A stretch of 64,000 nt of DNA, taken from positions 246,174 to 310,173 of the forward strand of contig CANNFD010000004.1 in assembly GCA_947503885.1 (NCBI GenBank), written 5' to 3'. The position numbers and the translations under genes were made by a program. Each line of letters starts with the position of its first letter. Position 1 is the stretch's first letter. Below are positions 1 through 7,602 of this stretch, piece by piece. The notes beneath the pieces are model-generated. The model had not been told where the DNA came from and did not search any database. It worked only from the letters and a program-made list of their open reading frames with translations. The stretch is from an uncultured Olleya sp. (GTDB lineage Bacteria; Bacteroidota; Bacteroidia; Flavobacteriales; Flavobacteriaceae).

Positions 1-198
1 AATAAAGTAACGGTCATTGTTTTGCTTTGCTCTTTGCTCTGCTTCATTAACATCAATAATTTCTCCTTTAAAGATTGAAATAATTTCGTTTTTATAAATA
101 TCTATAGCGGTAAATAGTCCGTTTCCGGCACCTTCTAGTTGTGATAATTTGACGTATAAATAATCTGCTTCAGGAGCTTCTATAGTATTGGTTTGCAT
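1..198 (-). CDS. SET-domain protein, N-terminal part (cut by window edge)
   Basis: I translated the reverse strand from the ATG at 198-196; the frame stays open for 66 codons to the window edge, so the gene continues to the left. The visible residues include GAGNGLFTAIDIYKNEIIS followed by FKGEIID, which matches the start of a SET domain (G-x-G-x-G-L-F/Y-A, then G-E-x-I). SET proteins are S-adenosylmethionine-dependent lysine methyltransferases; bacterial members are small and their targets are mostly unknown. The catalytic NHxC and terminal Y motifs would lie outside the window, so activity cannot be judged. It follows marC on the same strand after 60 nt. Family assignment is fairly firm, function is inferred. 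Confidence 0.72.
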   Translation of the reverse strand, partial: MQTNTIEAPEADYLYVKLSQLEGAGNGLFTAIDIYKNEIISIFKGEIIDVNEAEQRAKQNNDRYFI

Positions 199-258
199 TT
201 TTTATTAGAAATAATTGATACTATGCATTTAAGTATTGATTAATGATTTATTAGGTGA

Positions 259-870
259 TTATAATAAATGAAAAGACTCTTTAATTCCATCTATAATATT
301 TGCTATTGCCACAGCGGATAATATTAATCCCATAACTCTACTAATAATACTAGCGCCAGCATTTCCAATAATTTTATGGACTTTGCCTGCAATCAATAAA
401 AGTATTAAAACAATTATAAGTACAAGTATTAAAGCGATACTTGATTGAAACTGTTCCCAAATACTATACTCTGAGTTTTTAGTTAAAAGTACTACAGTAA
501 GCATAGCTCCTGGACTAGCTATTGATGGCATTGCCATAGGAAAAACAGCAATTTCTGTGGTGGTTTTCATTTGTTTAATTTCTGATTCTGGTTTACCTTC
601 TCCAAATATCATAGTTAGTGCAAACAGAAAAAGTACTATACCTCCTGCGATTTGGAAAGCTGATAGTGGGATTTTAATCGCATTTAAAATCAACTCGCCC
701 ACCACTATAAAAAATAGAAGAATTAAAGCTGAAATTAACACAGCCCTAAATGCAATTCTTCTTTTTTCTTTTTCATTAAACCCTATTGTAGAGGCTATAA
801 ATACGGGTACTGAGCCTATAGGGTCAATAACTGCAAAGAAAAAAATAAAAGTAGCGATAAGGTCGTTCAT
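259..870 (-). CDS. marC: MarC family integral membrane protein
   Basis: A 203-residue, very hydrophobic protein with about six membrane segments. The N-terminal segment containing FFAVIDPIGSVPVF, and AIPSIASPGAML-like residues (here AMPSIASPGAML) near residues 113-124, are hallmarks of the MarC/YhgN family. Length matches the family (about 200-215). MarC was named for its position near the E. coli multiple-antibiotic-resistance locus, but its substrate is not established, so no transport function is claimed. A reverse-strand TAAATTTG box at 915-908 is an exact Bacteroidota -7 element about 40 nt upstream of the ATG. The SET-domain gene follows in the same direction. Confidence 0.85.
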   Translation of the reverse strand: MNDLIATFIFFFAVIDPIGSVPVFIASTIGFNEKEKRRIAFRAVLISALILLFFIVVGELILNAIKIPLSAFQIAGGIVLFLFALTMIFGEGKPESEIKQMKTTTEIAVFPMAMPSIASPGAMLTVVLLTKNSEYSIWEQFQSSIALILVLIIVLILLLIAGKVHKIIGNAGASIISRVMGLILSAVAIANIIDGIKESFHLL

Positions 871-968
871 ATTTAGATTGAATTATATTTTAATGTTAGA
901 TTATAGCCAAATTTAAGCGAAGTTAATCTAAAAAATTAACACTCTATTTTACCTAAAGTATAAGCATT

Positions 969-999
969 AAAAAAGCCAAAACAAATGTTTTGACTTTTT
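969..999 (-). terminator. Rho-independent terminator after pepT
   Basis: The arms AAAAAGCCAAAAC and GTTTTGACTTTTT pair with one C/A mismatch around an AAAT loop. On the reverse strand the hairpin ends in a T run, 40 nt beyond the pepT stop codon. Confidence 0.65.
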
Positions 1000-1037
1000 A
1001 TATGGTAATATAATTTGATTACTATTACGGTTTGCAA

Positions 1038-2276
1038 CTATTTTTTCTCAGCAGTAATCTCGGCAATTTTACAAATTACTTCTGTTGCTTTAATCATACT
1101 TTCAACAGGAACATACTCGTAACGTCCATGAAAATTATGTCCACCAGCAAAAATATTTGGACAAGGTAAGCCCATATAGCTTAATTGTGATCCATCTGTA
1201 CCACCACGAATAGCTTTAATAAGTGGTTTAATGTCTAATTGTTTCATTGCTTCTTCTGCAATATCTACAATATGCATTACCGGCTCTACCTTTTCTTTCA
1301 TGTTAAAGTACTGATCTTTGATCTCTATAGTTACCACTTCACGCCCGTACTGTTCATTTAACTCATTAGTCAGCTTTTGCATCATTTCTTTTCTAGCTTC
1401 AAAATGACCTAAATCGTGATCTCTAATAATATATTCTAAAACAGTTTCCTCAACCTCTCCTGTAATAGAGTATAAGTGGAAAAAACCTTCATAACCTTCA
1501 GTATGTTCTGGGGTTTCTAGTCTTGGTAACGAGTTAATAAACTCTGTAGCAATGTACATTGAGTTTATCATTTTTCCTTTAGCATAACCAGGGTGTACAA
1601 TTTTTCCTTTTACTTTTACAACAGCTCCTGCTGCATTAAAGTTTTCGTATTCTAGCTCTCCAATTTGGCTACCATCCATAGTGTACGCCCAATCTGCTCC
1701 AAATTTTTCGACATCAAATTTGTGAGCACCACGACCAATCTCTTCGTCAGGTGTAAATCCAACTCTAATTTTTCCGTGTTTAATTTGCGGATTAGCGATT
1801 AGGTATTCCATTGCCGATACAATTTCGGTAATACCAGCCTTATCATCTGCGCCTAGTAATGTGGTACCGTCTGTTGTAATTAAGGTCTGACCTTTATATA
1901 AAAGTAAATCTTCAAAATAATCAGGAGACAGTATAATGTTTTCAGCTTTATTTAAAACAATGTCTTTACCATCATATTTTTCAATAATCTGAGGCTTTAC
2001 ATTAGCACCAGTAAAATCTGGAGTGGTATCAAAATGAGAGATAAACCCAATAACAGGTACTTCATGATCCACATTGCTTGGCAGTGTAGCCATAATATAA
2101 GCATGCTTATCAATAGTAACGTCTTCCATGCCTATAGCTTTAAGCTCTTCAACTAAAGCATTGGCTAAGTCCCATTGTTTGGCTGTACTTGGTGTGGTAT
2201 CGCTTGTTGGATCAGATTCGGTATCCACAGTTACATAACTTACAAAACGTTTTATTATATCTTCTTTAGAAATCAT
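1038..2276 (-). CDS. pepT: Peptidase T (tripeptide aminopeptidase, M20B)
   Basis: A 412-residue cytosolic zinc aminopeptidase that removes the N-terminal residue from tripeptides. Visible M20 motifs in order: [14 protein letters not shown] (first metal His/Asp), [10 protein letters not shown] (bridging Asp), TPDEEIGRG (catalytic and metal Glu), [16 protein letters not shown] (metal Asp), and a C-terminal [17 protein letters not shown] (last metal His region). Length is right for PepT (about 408-412). It is divergently transcribed from pyrD, with both promoters in the roughly 100 nt between them. A reverse-strand TAACTTTA at 2310-2303 is a near-consensus -7 box. A terminator follows the gene. 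Confidence 0.95.
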   Translation of the reverse strand: MISKEDIIKRFVSYVTVDTESDPTSDTTPSTAKQWDLANALVEELKAIGMEDVTIDKHAYIMATLPSNVDHEVPVIGFISHFDTTPDFTGANVKPQIIEKYDGKDIVLNKAENIILSPDYFEDLLLYKGQTLITTDGTTLLGADDKAGITEIVSAMEYLIANPQIKHGKIRVGFTPDEEIGRGAHKFDVEKFGADWAYTMDGSQIGELEYENFNAAGAVVKVKGKIVHPGYAKGKMINSMYIATEFINSLPRLETPEHTEGYEGFFHLYSITGEVEETVLEYIIRDHDLGHFEARKEMMQKLTNELNEQYGREVVTIEIKDQYFNMKEKVEPVMHIVDIAEEAMKQLDIKPLIKAIRGGTDGSQLSYMGLPCPNIFAGGHNFHGRYEYVPVESMIKATEVICKIAEITAEKK

Positions 2277-2337
2277 TTTTATTTAACTTTAAATTAAGGG
2301 TATAAAGTTACAATTATTAAGTTTTTTAGCTTTTGAA

Positions 2338-2368
2338 TTGCTCATTTTTTTATTTAGAATTACTTTTG
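2338..2368 (+). promoter_or_regulatory. Promoter of pyrD (Bacteroidota type)
   Basis: TTG at 2338-2340 is followed after 20 nt by TACTTTTG at 2361-2368, an exact match to TTG-N17-23-TAnnTTTG. The start point would fall near 2374, leaving a very short leader before the ATG at 2381. This fixes the pyrD start, because the longer in-frame start at 2333 would lie upstream of the promoter. Confidence 0.7.
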
Positions 2369-2380
2369 TACAAACCCATT

Positions 2381-3418
2381 ATGATGTACAAATCCCTTCT
2401 AAGACCTATATTTTTTAGTTTCGATCCTGAAAAAATTCATCATTTCACTTTTTCTCTGGTTAAATTTACCTCTAAAATACCAGGAATGGCTTCAGTTTTT
2501 AGAAGTTTATATGCTATTGAAGACAAAAAATTAGAACGACAACTTTTTGGTTTGACCTTTAAAAATCCAGTAGGATTAGCAGCGGGTTTTGATAAAAACG
2601 CAGTGTTGTATAACGAATTAGCAAATTTTGGTTTCGGTTTTATTGAAATTGGTACAGTTACACCAAAAGGGCAAGTGGGTAATCCTAAAAAAAGGTTATT
2701 TAGATTAAAAGACGACCAAGGGATTATTAACAGAATGGGCTTTAATAACGAAGGTTTAGAGCAAGCCATCCTTCAACTTAAAAAAAATAAAGGAAAACTT
2801 ATTATTGGTGGTAATATTGGTAAAAACACCCAAACTAATCCTGAAGATTATACTAAGGATTATTTAGAGTGTTTTAACGGGTTACATCCTTATGTGGACT
2901 ATTTTGTGCTTAATGTTAGTTGTCCAAATGTTGGAAGTCATGCTAAATTAAACGATAAAGACTATTTGTTAGAGCTTATCGGGACTGTACAAAAAGCCAA
3001 TAAAACGTTTGCAAAACAAAAGCCAATATTACTTAAAATTGCACCAGATTTAAATGACAACCAATTAGATGAAATTATCGAGTTGATTACCGAAACTAAT
3101 TTAGATGGTGTCATTGCAAGTAATACCTCTGTGGATCGTTCAAATCTTAAAGCTTCTGCAGAAAGACTAACCGAAATAGGTAATGGGGGTGTAAGTGGGC
3201 AGCCAGTAAAAGATAAATCGACTCGTGTTATTAAGTACTTGGCAGATAAAAGCAACAAAGCCTTCCCGATTATTGGAGTAGGAGGTATCCACACTGCACA
3301 AGATGCTTTAGATAAAATTGAAGCTGGTGCAGATTTAGTACAGATTTATACTGGTTTTATTTACGAAGGTCCTAGCCTTATCAAAAAAATAAATAAAGCT
3401 ATTTTAAATAAAAGCTAA
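2381..3418 (+). CDS. pyrD: Dihydroorotate dehydrogenase, class 2 (quinone)
   Basis: Oxidises dihydroorotate to orotate in pyrimidine synthesis, passing electrons to quinone at the inner membrane. The 345 residues begin with the class 2 amphipathic membrane-binding region ([19 protein letters not shown]), then [26 protein letters not shown], the RMGFNNEG substrate motif, and a C-terminal GVGGI FMN-phosphate site. Unusually, the catalytic-base segment reads NVSCPNVG with Cys181, where E. coli and human class 2 enzymes have Ser; Cys is the class 1 residue. ATG at 2381 was chosen (2384 is also possible) because the canonical promoter at 2338-2368 lies just upstream. The lysE-like gene begins directly after the stop. 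Confidence 0.93.
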   Translation: MMYKSLLRPIFFSFDPEKIHHFTFSLVKFTSKIPGMASVFRSLYAIEDKKLERQLFGLTFKNPVGLAAGFDKNAVLYNELANFGFGFIEIGTVTPKGQVGNPKKRLFRLKDDQGIINRMGFNNEGLEQAILQLKKNKGKLIIGGNIGKNTQTNPEDYTKDYLECFNGLHPYVDYFVLNVSCPNVGSHAKLNDKDYLLELIGTVQKANKTFAKQKPILLKIAPDLNDNQLDEIIELITETNLDGVIASNTSVDRSNLKASAERLTEIGNGGVSGQPVKDKSTRVIKYLADKSNKAFPIIGVGGIHTAQDALDKIEAGADLVQIYTGFIYEGPSLIKKINKAILNKS

Positions 3419-4045
3419 ATGAATTACGAAATTCTGTTCGGGTTTATTTTAGCAACTTCTGCTTTAGCTTTATCTCCAGGTCCAGATAATATTTACGTTT
3501 TAATGCAAAGCATTACTAATGGTCGTAAATATGGTTTAGCAACCGTTTGTGGTCTTATTTCTGGTTGTTTGGTGCATACTACATTAGTGGCTTTTGGTGT
3601 ATCTGCTATTATTAAAGAAAACGATACCTTGTTTTTTATTATAAAACTATTAGGCGCGTTGTACTTATTGTATTTAGCTTATAAAGTTTATAATGGCGAT
3701 TCTAAAGTTGTGCTAAGTAATACAGGAGTCCCTAAAAAAAGTTTGTGGCAATTGTTTAAACAAGGGGTGATCATGAATGTGTTAAACCCTAAAGTCTCGA
3801 TATTTTTTTTAGCGTTTTTCCCTGCTTATTTATATAGTGATACTGTAAGCACTGTGATTCAGTTTTACGTTTTAGGTTTATTGTTTATGGCAACGTCTTT
3901 TATAGTATTTGCTATTATTGCCATTTTAGCAGGATTTATTTCGGATTACTTAAAACAAAGTAAAAATATTGGCTTGGTTTTAAAGTGGTTGCAAATTGTT
4001 GTGTTTATTGGGATTGCAATTTTTATATTCCTTTCAGAAAAATAA
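3419..4045 (+). CDS. LysE/RhtB family exporter
   Basis: A 208-residue inner-membrane protein with about six hydrophobic segments. The N-terminal segment ALSPGPDNIYVLMQSITNGR carries the LysE/RhtB signature (PGP followed by a glycine-rich cytoplasmic loop), and NPKVSIFFLAFFPAYL in the middle is also typical. Family members export amino acids such as lysine, threonine or homoserine lactone; the substrate cannot be read from sequence. The ATG abuts the pyrD stop codon, so it is probably translated from the same mRNA, although there is no metabolic reason to link the two. The HMG-CoA-lyase-like gene follows after 30 nt. Confidence 0.85.
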   Translation: MNYEILFGFILATSALALSPGPDNIYVLMQSITNGRKYGLATVCGLISGCLVHTTLVAFGVSAIIKENDTLFFIIKLLGALYLLYLAYKVYNGDSKVVLSNTGVPKKSLWQLFKQGVIMNVLNPKVSIFFLAFFPAYLYSDTVSTVIQFYVLGLLFMATSFIVFAIIAILAGFISDYLKQSKNIGLVLKWLQIVVFIGIAIFIFLSEK

Positions 4046-4075
4046 ACTACTTTTATAGAAGAATTTAAATTACAA

Positions 4076-4939
4076 ATGTCAAAGCAAGTTAAAGTTATAG
4101 AATGTCCTAGAGATGCCATGCAAGGTATTAAACAATTTATACCTACAGATCAAAAGGTACAATATATCCAATCGTTACTTCGTGTTGGTTTTGATACTAT
4201 TGATTTTGGAAGCTTTGTATCGCCTAAAGCTATACCGCAAATGGTAGATACTGCAGAGGTTTTAGCAAAGCTTGATTTAAGTAATACAAAAAGTAAATTA
4301 TTATCAATAGTAGCTAATTCGCGTGGTGCAGCAGATGCTTGTACACATCCCGAAATTGATTATTTAGGCTATCCGTTTTCCATCTCAGAGAATTTTCAAA
4401 TGCGTAATACGCATAAAACTATAGCTCAGTCTGTAGTTTTACTTCAAGATATTTTAAACCAAGCGGATGCAGCTAATAAAGAAGTAGTAGTTTATATTTC
4501 TATGGGGTTTGGAAACCCTTATGGTGATCCATGGAATGTGGATATTGTTGGAGAGTGGACGGAGCGTTTAAGTAAAATGGGAGTAAAAATCTTATCGTTA
4601 AGTGATACTGTCGGGACGTCAAATCCAGAAAATATTGAATACTTATTTGCAAATCTGATTCCGCATTACAAAGACATCGAGTTTGGTGCACATTTACACA
4701 CCACACCTAACACATGGTTTGAAAAAATAGATGCAGCCTATAAATCAGGATGTATGCGTTTTGATGGTGCAATACAAGGTTTTGGAGGATGTCCTATGGC
4801 AAAAGACGATTTAACAGGTAATATGCCTACAGAAAAACTACTGTCGTATTTAACGTCAAATAAGGTAAATAATTTAAATGCTATGTCTTTTGAAAGTGCT
4901 TATAACGAAGCAACCAAAATCTTTAGTTCATATCATTAA
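4076..4939 (+). CDS. Hydroxymethylglutaryl-CoA lyase-like protein
   Basis: A 287-residue TIM-barrel aldolase of the DRE-TIM metallolyase family, which in its best-known form cleaves HMG-CoA to acetyl-CoA and acetoacetate in leucine and ketone metabolism. Visible features: ECPRDAMQ at residues 9-16 (the catalytic R-D pair), GAHLHTT around 205-210 (metal-binding histidines 206 and 208), and GFGGCPMAKDDLTGN near 235-250 with the signature catalytic Cys239. The family normally ends GGCPxAPGAxGN, so the loop differs slightly here. It is 30 nt behind the LysE-like gene. The fold is certain; the exact substrate is probable. Confidence 0.85.
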   Translation: MSKQVKVIECPRDAMQGIKQFIPTDQKVQYIQSLLRVGFDTIDFGSFVSPKAIPQMVDTAEVLAKLDLSNTKSKLLSIVANSRGAADACTHPEIDYLGYPFSISENFQMRNTHKTIAQSVVLLQDILNQADAANKEVVVYISMGFGNPYGDPWNVDIVGEWTERLSKMGVKILSLSDTVGTSNPENIEYLFANLIPHYKDIEFGAHLHTTPNTWFEKIDAAYKSGCMRFDGAIQGFGGCPMAKDDLTGNMPTEKLLSYLTSNKVNNLNAMSFESAYNEATKIFSSYH

Positions 4940-5040
4940 TTATTAGTAAATCAATTCTTTTCTTTAAATTTAACACTATTTAGATATTGTTAATGATCAA
5001 TTAGTTAGATAGTTAAGTGTAAATTTTATTTTTTATTTAA

Positions 5041-5127
5041 ATTTAGTCTAAATAAACTTGTGTGAAATAGTTTTCGTTTCTATTTTTGCATCAAAATTAC
5101 ATCTCTATTTGTAATTAGTCTAAATAA
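5041..5127 (+). promoter_or_regulatory. Promoter with two palindromic operators, iron-uptake unit
   Basis: TTG at 5058-5060, 20 nt, then TATTTTTG at 5081-5088 is an exact Bacteroidota promoter. Immediately upstream, 5041-5053 reads ATTTAGTCTAAAT, a perfect palindrome (arms ATTTAG and CTAAAT, one central base). The 13-mer TTAGTCTAAATAA inside it recurs exactly at 5115-5127, between the promoter and the ATG. Two identical sites bracketing a promoter suggest a dimeric repressor; the TTAG-CTAA symmetry resembles DtxR/MntR-type metal operators, which is an inference. Confidence 0.6.
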
Positions 5128-5153
5128 CAATAAAAATTAAATATAATACAACC

Positions 5154-6362
5154 ATGAAAAAAATAGCATTAGGATTAGCCGCATTAGCCACGTTAGCAAT
5201 AACCTCTTGTAGTAGTGATGATGATAATAATCAAGTTTTTACAACTAATGTAAAAGCACCAGATACTTATACGTTTGAAAGGGATGGAAGCTCAACAGTT
5301 AGCTTTGGTGGCCAAACTACACGTATCCAAATGGCACAAGAAATTGTATCCGGTTTAAAAGACCCATCAAATACAGAAGCTGTTTTAGATAATATGTTTG
5401 CACATGTACAAGGTGATAACGATTTTACAGATGCTAATTTAAACGCTTCAAATAAAAATGTAAGAAGCAAGATTGCAGCATCAACAGATTTTTATGCAGC
5501 TAATACAACAGACGCTAATAGTATTAAAGCCACGTTTGATTTTTTTATAGAAGATCAAGTAAATACAGTTTTTCCTAATTGGTTAACACCAGCTTCAGCA
5601 GGAGTTGCAGGACAAATACAACAAGCTGGTGGTGGCGCTATACGTTATGTAAATGGTAAAGGGTTAGAGTATAACCAAGCATTTGCTAAAGGTGTTATTG
5701 GAGCTTTAATGATGGATCAAATTTTAAATAATTATTTAAGTCTTTCTGTATTAGACGAAGCTGATAACAGAGCAAATAATGATGCAGGTGTATTAGATGG
5801 CACTAATAATTATACTACCATGGAACACAAATGGGACGAGGCTTATGGATACTTATATGGTAATGAAGTAAATCCAGCAGTACCAGTATTAGGTGCAGAT
5901 AGTTTTTTAAATGAGTACTTATCTAGAGTAGAAGAAGATCCTGATTTTGAAGGGATAGCTTTAGACATCTATAATGCTTTTAAATTAGGTCGTGCAGCAA
6001 TTGTAGCTAAAGAATATGGTTTGCGTGATGTACAAGCACAAGTAATAAGAGGTAAGATTTCTCAAATTGTTGCAGTTAGAGCAATATACTACTTACAACA
6101 AGGTAAAGCTAGCTTAGGTACAGATATGGCTTCAGCTTTCCATGCATTGTCAGAAGCTTACGGATTTATTTACAGCTTACAATTTACAAGAAAACCAGGA
6201 ACTAATGATCCATATTTTACAAAAGACGAAGTACAACAGTTTTTAGACCAATTAATGGTAGGAAATGGTTTTTGGGATGTTAGTGATGCTACATTAGATG
6301 CAATATCTAACACTATAGCAGCCGAGTTTTATTTTACTGCAGCTCAAGCTGGTAGTTTATAA
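5154..6362 (+). CDS. DUF4856 lipoprotein, probably iron-uptake linked
   Basis: A 402-residue lipoprotein: a lipobox ending ITSC puts the lipid cysteine at residue 19, followed by SSDDDNN, the acidic run that in Bacteroidota tends to send lipoproteins to the cell surface. The mature part resembles the DUF4856 family as I recall it (segment YTFERDGSSTVSFGGQTTRIQM near residues 41-62, then an all-helical body). Biochemical function is unknown. It is the first gene after the operator-flanked promoter and is followed by an imelysin-like lipoprotein, so a role in binding iron or an iron complex at the outer membrane is plausible but inferred only from the neighbours. Confidence 0.75.
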   Translation: MKKIALGLAALATLAITSCSSDDDNNQVFTTNVKAPDTYTFERDGSSTVSFGGQTTRIQMAQEIVSGLKDPSNTEAVLDNMFAHVQGDNDFTDANLNASNKNVRSKIAASTDFYAANTTDANSIKATFDFFIEDQVNTVFPNWLTPASAGVAGQIQQAGGGAIRYVNGKGLEYNQAFAKGVIGALMMDQILNNYLSLSVLDEADNRANNDAGVLDGTNNYTTMEHKWDEAYGYLYGNEVNPAVPVLGADSFLNEYLSRVEEDPDFEGIALDIYNAFKLGRAAIVAKEYGLRDVQAQVIRGKISQIVAVRAIYYLQQGKASLGTDMASAFHALSEAYGFIYSLQFTRKPGTNDPYFTKDEVQQFLDQLMVGNGFWDVSDATLDAISNTIAAEFYFTAAQAGSL

Positions 6363-6411
6363 TATATACAATTTATTTTAGCAGTTGTTTAATTAAATGA
6401 CTGCTATATAT

Positions 6412-6419
6412 TATTTTTG
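6412..6419 (+). promoter_or_regulatory. -7 element upstream of imelysin gene
   Basis: TATTTTTG is an exact TAnnTTTG box. The nearest TTG (6385-6387) is 24 nt away, at the edge of the allowed spacing. It overlaps an in-frame TTG codon at 6417, which rules that codon out as the start. Confidence 0.45.
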
Positions 6420-6446
6420 CACACTGAAAAAGAAAAATTATTAATT

Positions 6447-7541
6447 ATGAAAAAGCTAGTTTACGTTTTTGCTATTATGTTGTTTATAGTAGCCTGTTCA
6501 AAATCTGATGACACAGGTGGTGGAAACACTAATCCGGACAATTATAACAGAACAGCTATGCAAACCAACTTAGCAGATAATATAATTATTCCAAGGTTAC
6601 AAAACTTAAAATTTGGATTAGAGACTTTAGTCGATGTTGGTAATACTTTTACAGCATTACCAAACCAAGCTAATTTAGATAATTTAAGAGCTATTTATGT
6701 AAGTACTTATAAAGATTGGCAGTTAGTAGAGCCTTTTAATATCGGTCAAGCCGAAGTGATGCAGTACAGTTTTAAAATGAATGTGTATCCAACAAATACA
6801 GCAGATATTGAAGCTAACATTGCTAACGGAACTTACGATTTGTCAGCAGTAGGTAATAATGATGCAGTAGGATTTCCGGCTTTAGATTATATGTTACACG
6901 GTGTTGCAGCAACTGATATAGATATCTTGAATAAATATGCAGATGCTAACTATAAAACCTATTTAACAGACTTGATTGCACAAATGAATAGCTTGACACA
7001 AACAGTATTAACTGATTGGACAACTAATTACAGGTCTGTATTTATTAATAGTACTAGTAACACAGTGTCAAGTGCAGTAAATAAATTTATTAATGATTAT
7101 ATTTTTTATTTTGAAAAAGCATTAAGAGCTAATAAATTTGGTATACCTGGAGGCGTGTTTTCAACGACCCCATTAGCAGATAAAGCTGAAGCTATTTATA
7201 ACGGAACAATCTCTAGAGATTTAGCGATTATAGCTTTAGATAATGTACAAAATATTTTTAACGGAAAAGCAACTAGTACATCTCCAGTTGGTGAAGGGTT
7301 TAATAAGTATTTAATTGAATTAGATCGTCAAGATTTAGCAACCCTAATCAATAACAGAATAGATGCTGCTAGACAAAAAATACAAATATTAGATGCAGAT
7401 TTAAAAACGCAAGTAGAAACAGATAATACTAAAATGACTGAAGCATATGATGCATTACAACTAGTAGTAGTGTCTTTTAAAGTAGACATGTTACAAGCGT
7501 TTAATGTTAGCGTAGATTACGTTGATGCAGATGGCGATTAA
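6447..7541 (+). CDS. Imelysin family lipoprotein
   Basis: A 364-residue lipoprotein (lipobox IVAC, Cys17, followed by SKSDD) of the imelysin/IrpA peptidase-like family, which binds or processes iron-containing ligands at the envelope. The start at 6447 (MKKLVYVF) gives a proper signal peptide. Family landmarks include a helical N-domain with WQLVEPFNIG near residue 91 and the central GFPALDYMLHG. The classical GxHxxE motif of imelysins is replaced here by G142-F-P-A-L-D147, so the usual His/Glu pair is missing. It sits between a DUF4856 lipoprotein and an HTTM/TonB-receptor pair and is followed by a hairpin terminator. Confidence 0.85.
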   Translation: MKKLVYVFAIMLFIVACSKSDDTGGGNTNPDNYNRTAMQTNLADNIIIPRLQNLKFGLETLVDVGNTFTALPNQANLDNLRAIYVSTYKDWQLVEPFNIGQAEVMQYSFKMNVYPTNTADIEANIANGTYDLSAVGNNDAVGFPALDYMLHGVAATDIDILNKYADANYKTYLTDLIAQMNSLTQTVLTDWTTNYRSVFINSTSNTVSSAVNKFINDYIFYFEKALRANKFGIPGGVFSTTPLADKAEAIYNGTISRDLAIIALDNVQNIFNGKATSTSPVGEGFNKYLIELDRQDLATLINNRIDAARQKIQILDADLKTQVETDNTKMTEAYDALQLVVVSFKVDMLQAFNVSVDYVDADGD

Positions 7542-7563
7542 TATTTAATAACACTAAACTATT

Positions 7564-7597
7564 AAAGGGTTGATTTAACAGAATCAACCTTTTTTTT
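7564..7597 (+). terminator. Terminator between imelysin and HTTM genes
   Basis: GGTTGATT (7568-7575) pairs with AATCAACC (7582-7589), extended by a G-T and two A-T pairs, and is followed by a run of eight Ts. It ends six bases before the HTTM start codon, so genes downstream must depend on read-through or an unseen promoter. Confidence 0.75.
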
Positions 7598-7602
7598 GTA
7601 AG

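Noticed and set aside
557..916. Forward-strand open frame over marC
   Set aside because: It is the mirror of the marC coding strand, has no promoter or family resemblance, and overlaps the gene fully.
2333..2380. Longer N-terminus for PyrD beginning 16 codons upstream
   Set aside because: The consensus promoter 2338-2368 overlaps it and the family N-terminus starts at MMYKSLLRP.
6417..6446. TTG start for the imelysin gene
   Set aside because: The codon lies inside the TATTTTTG element and adds ten charged residues before the signal peptide.
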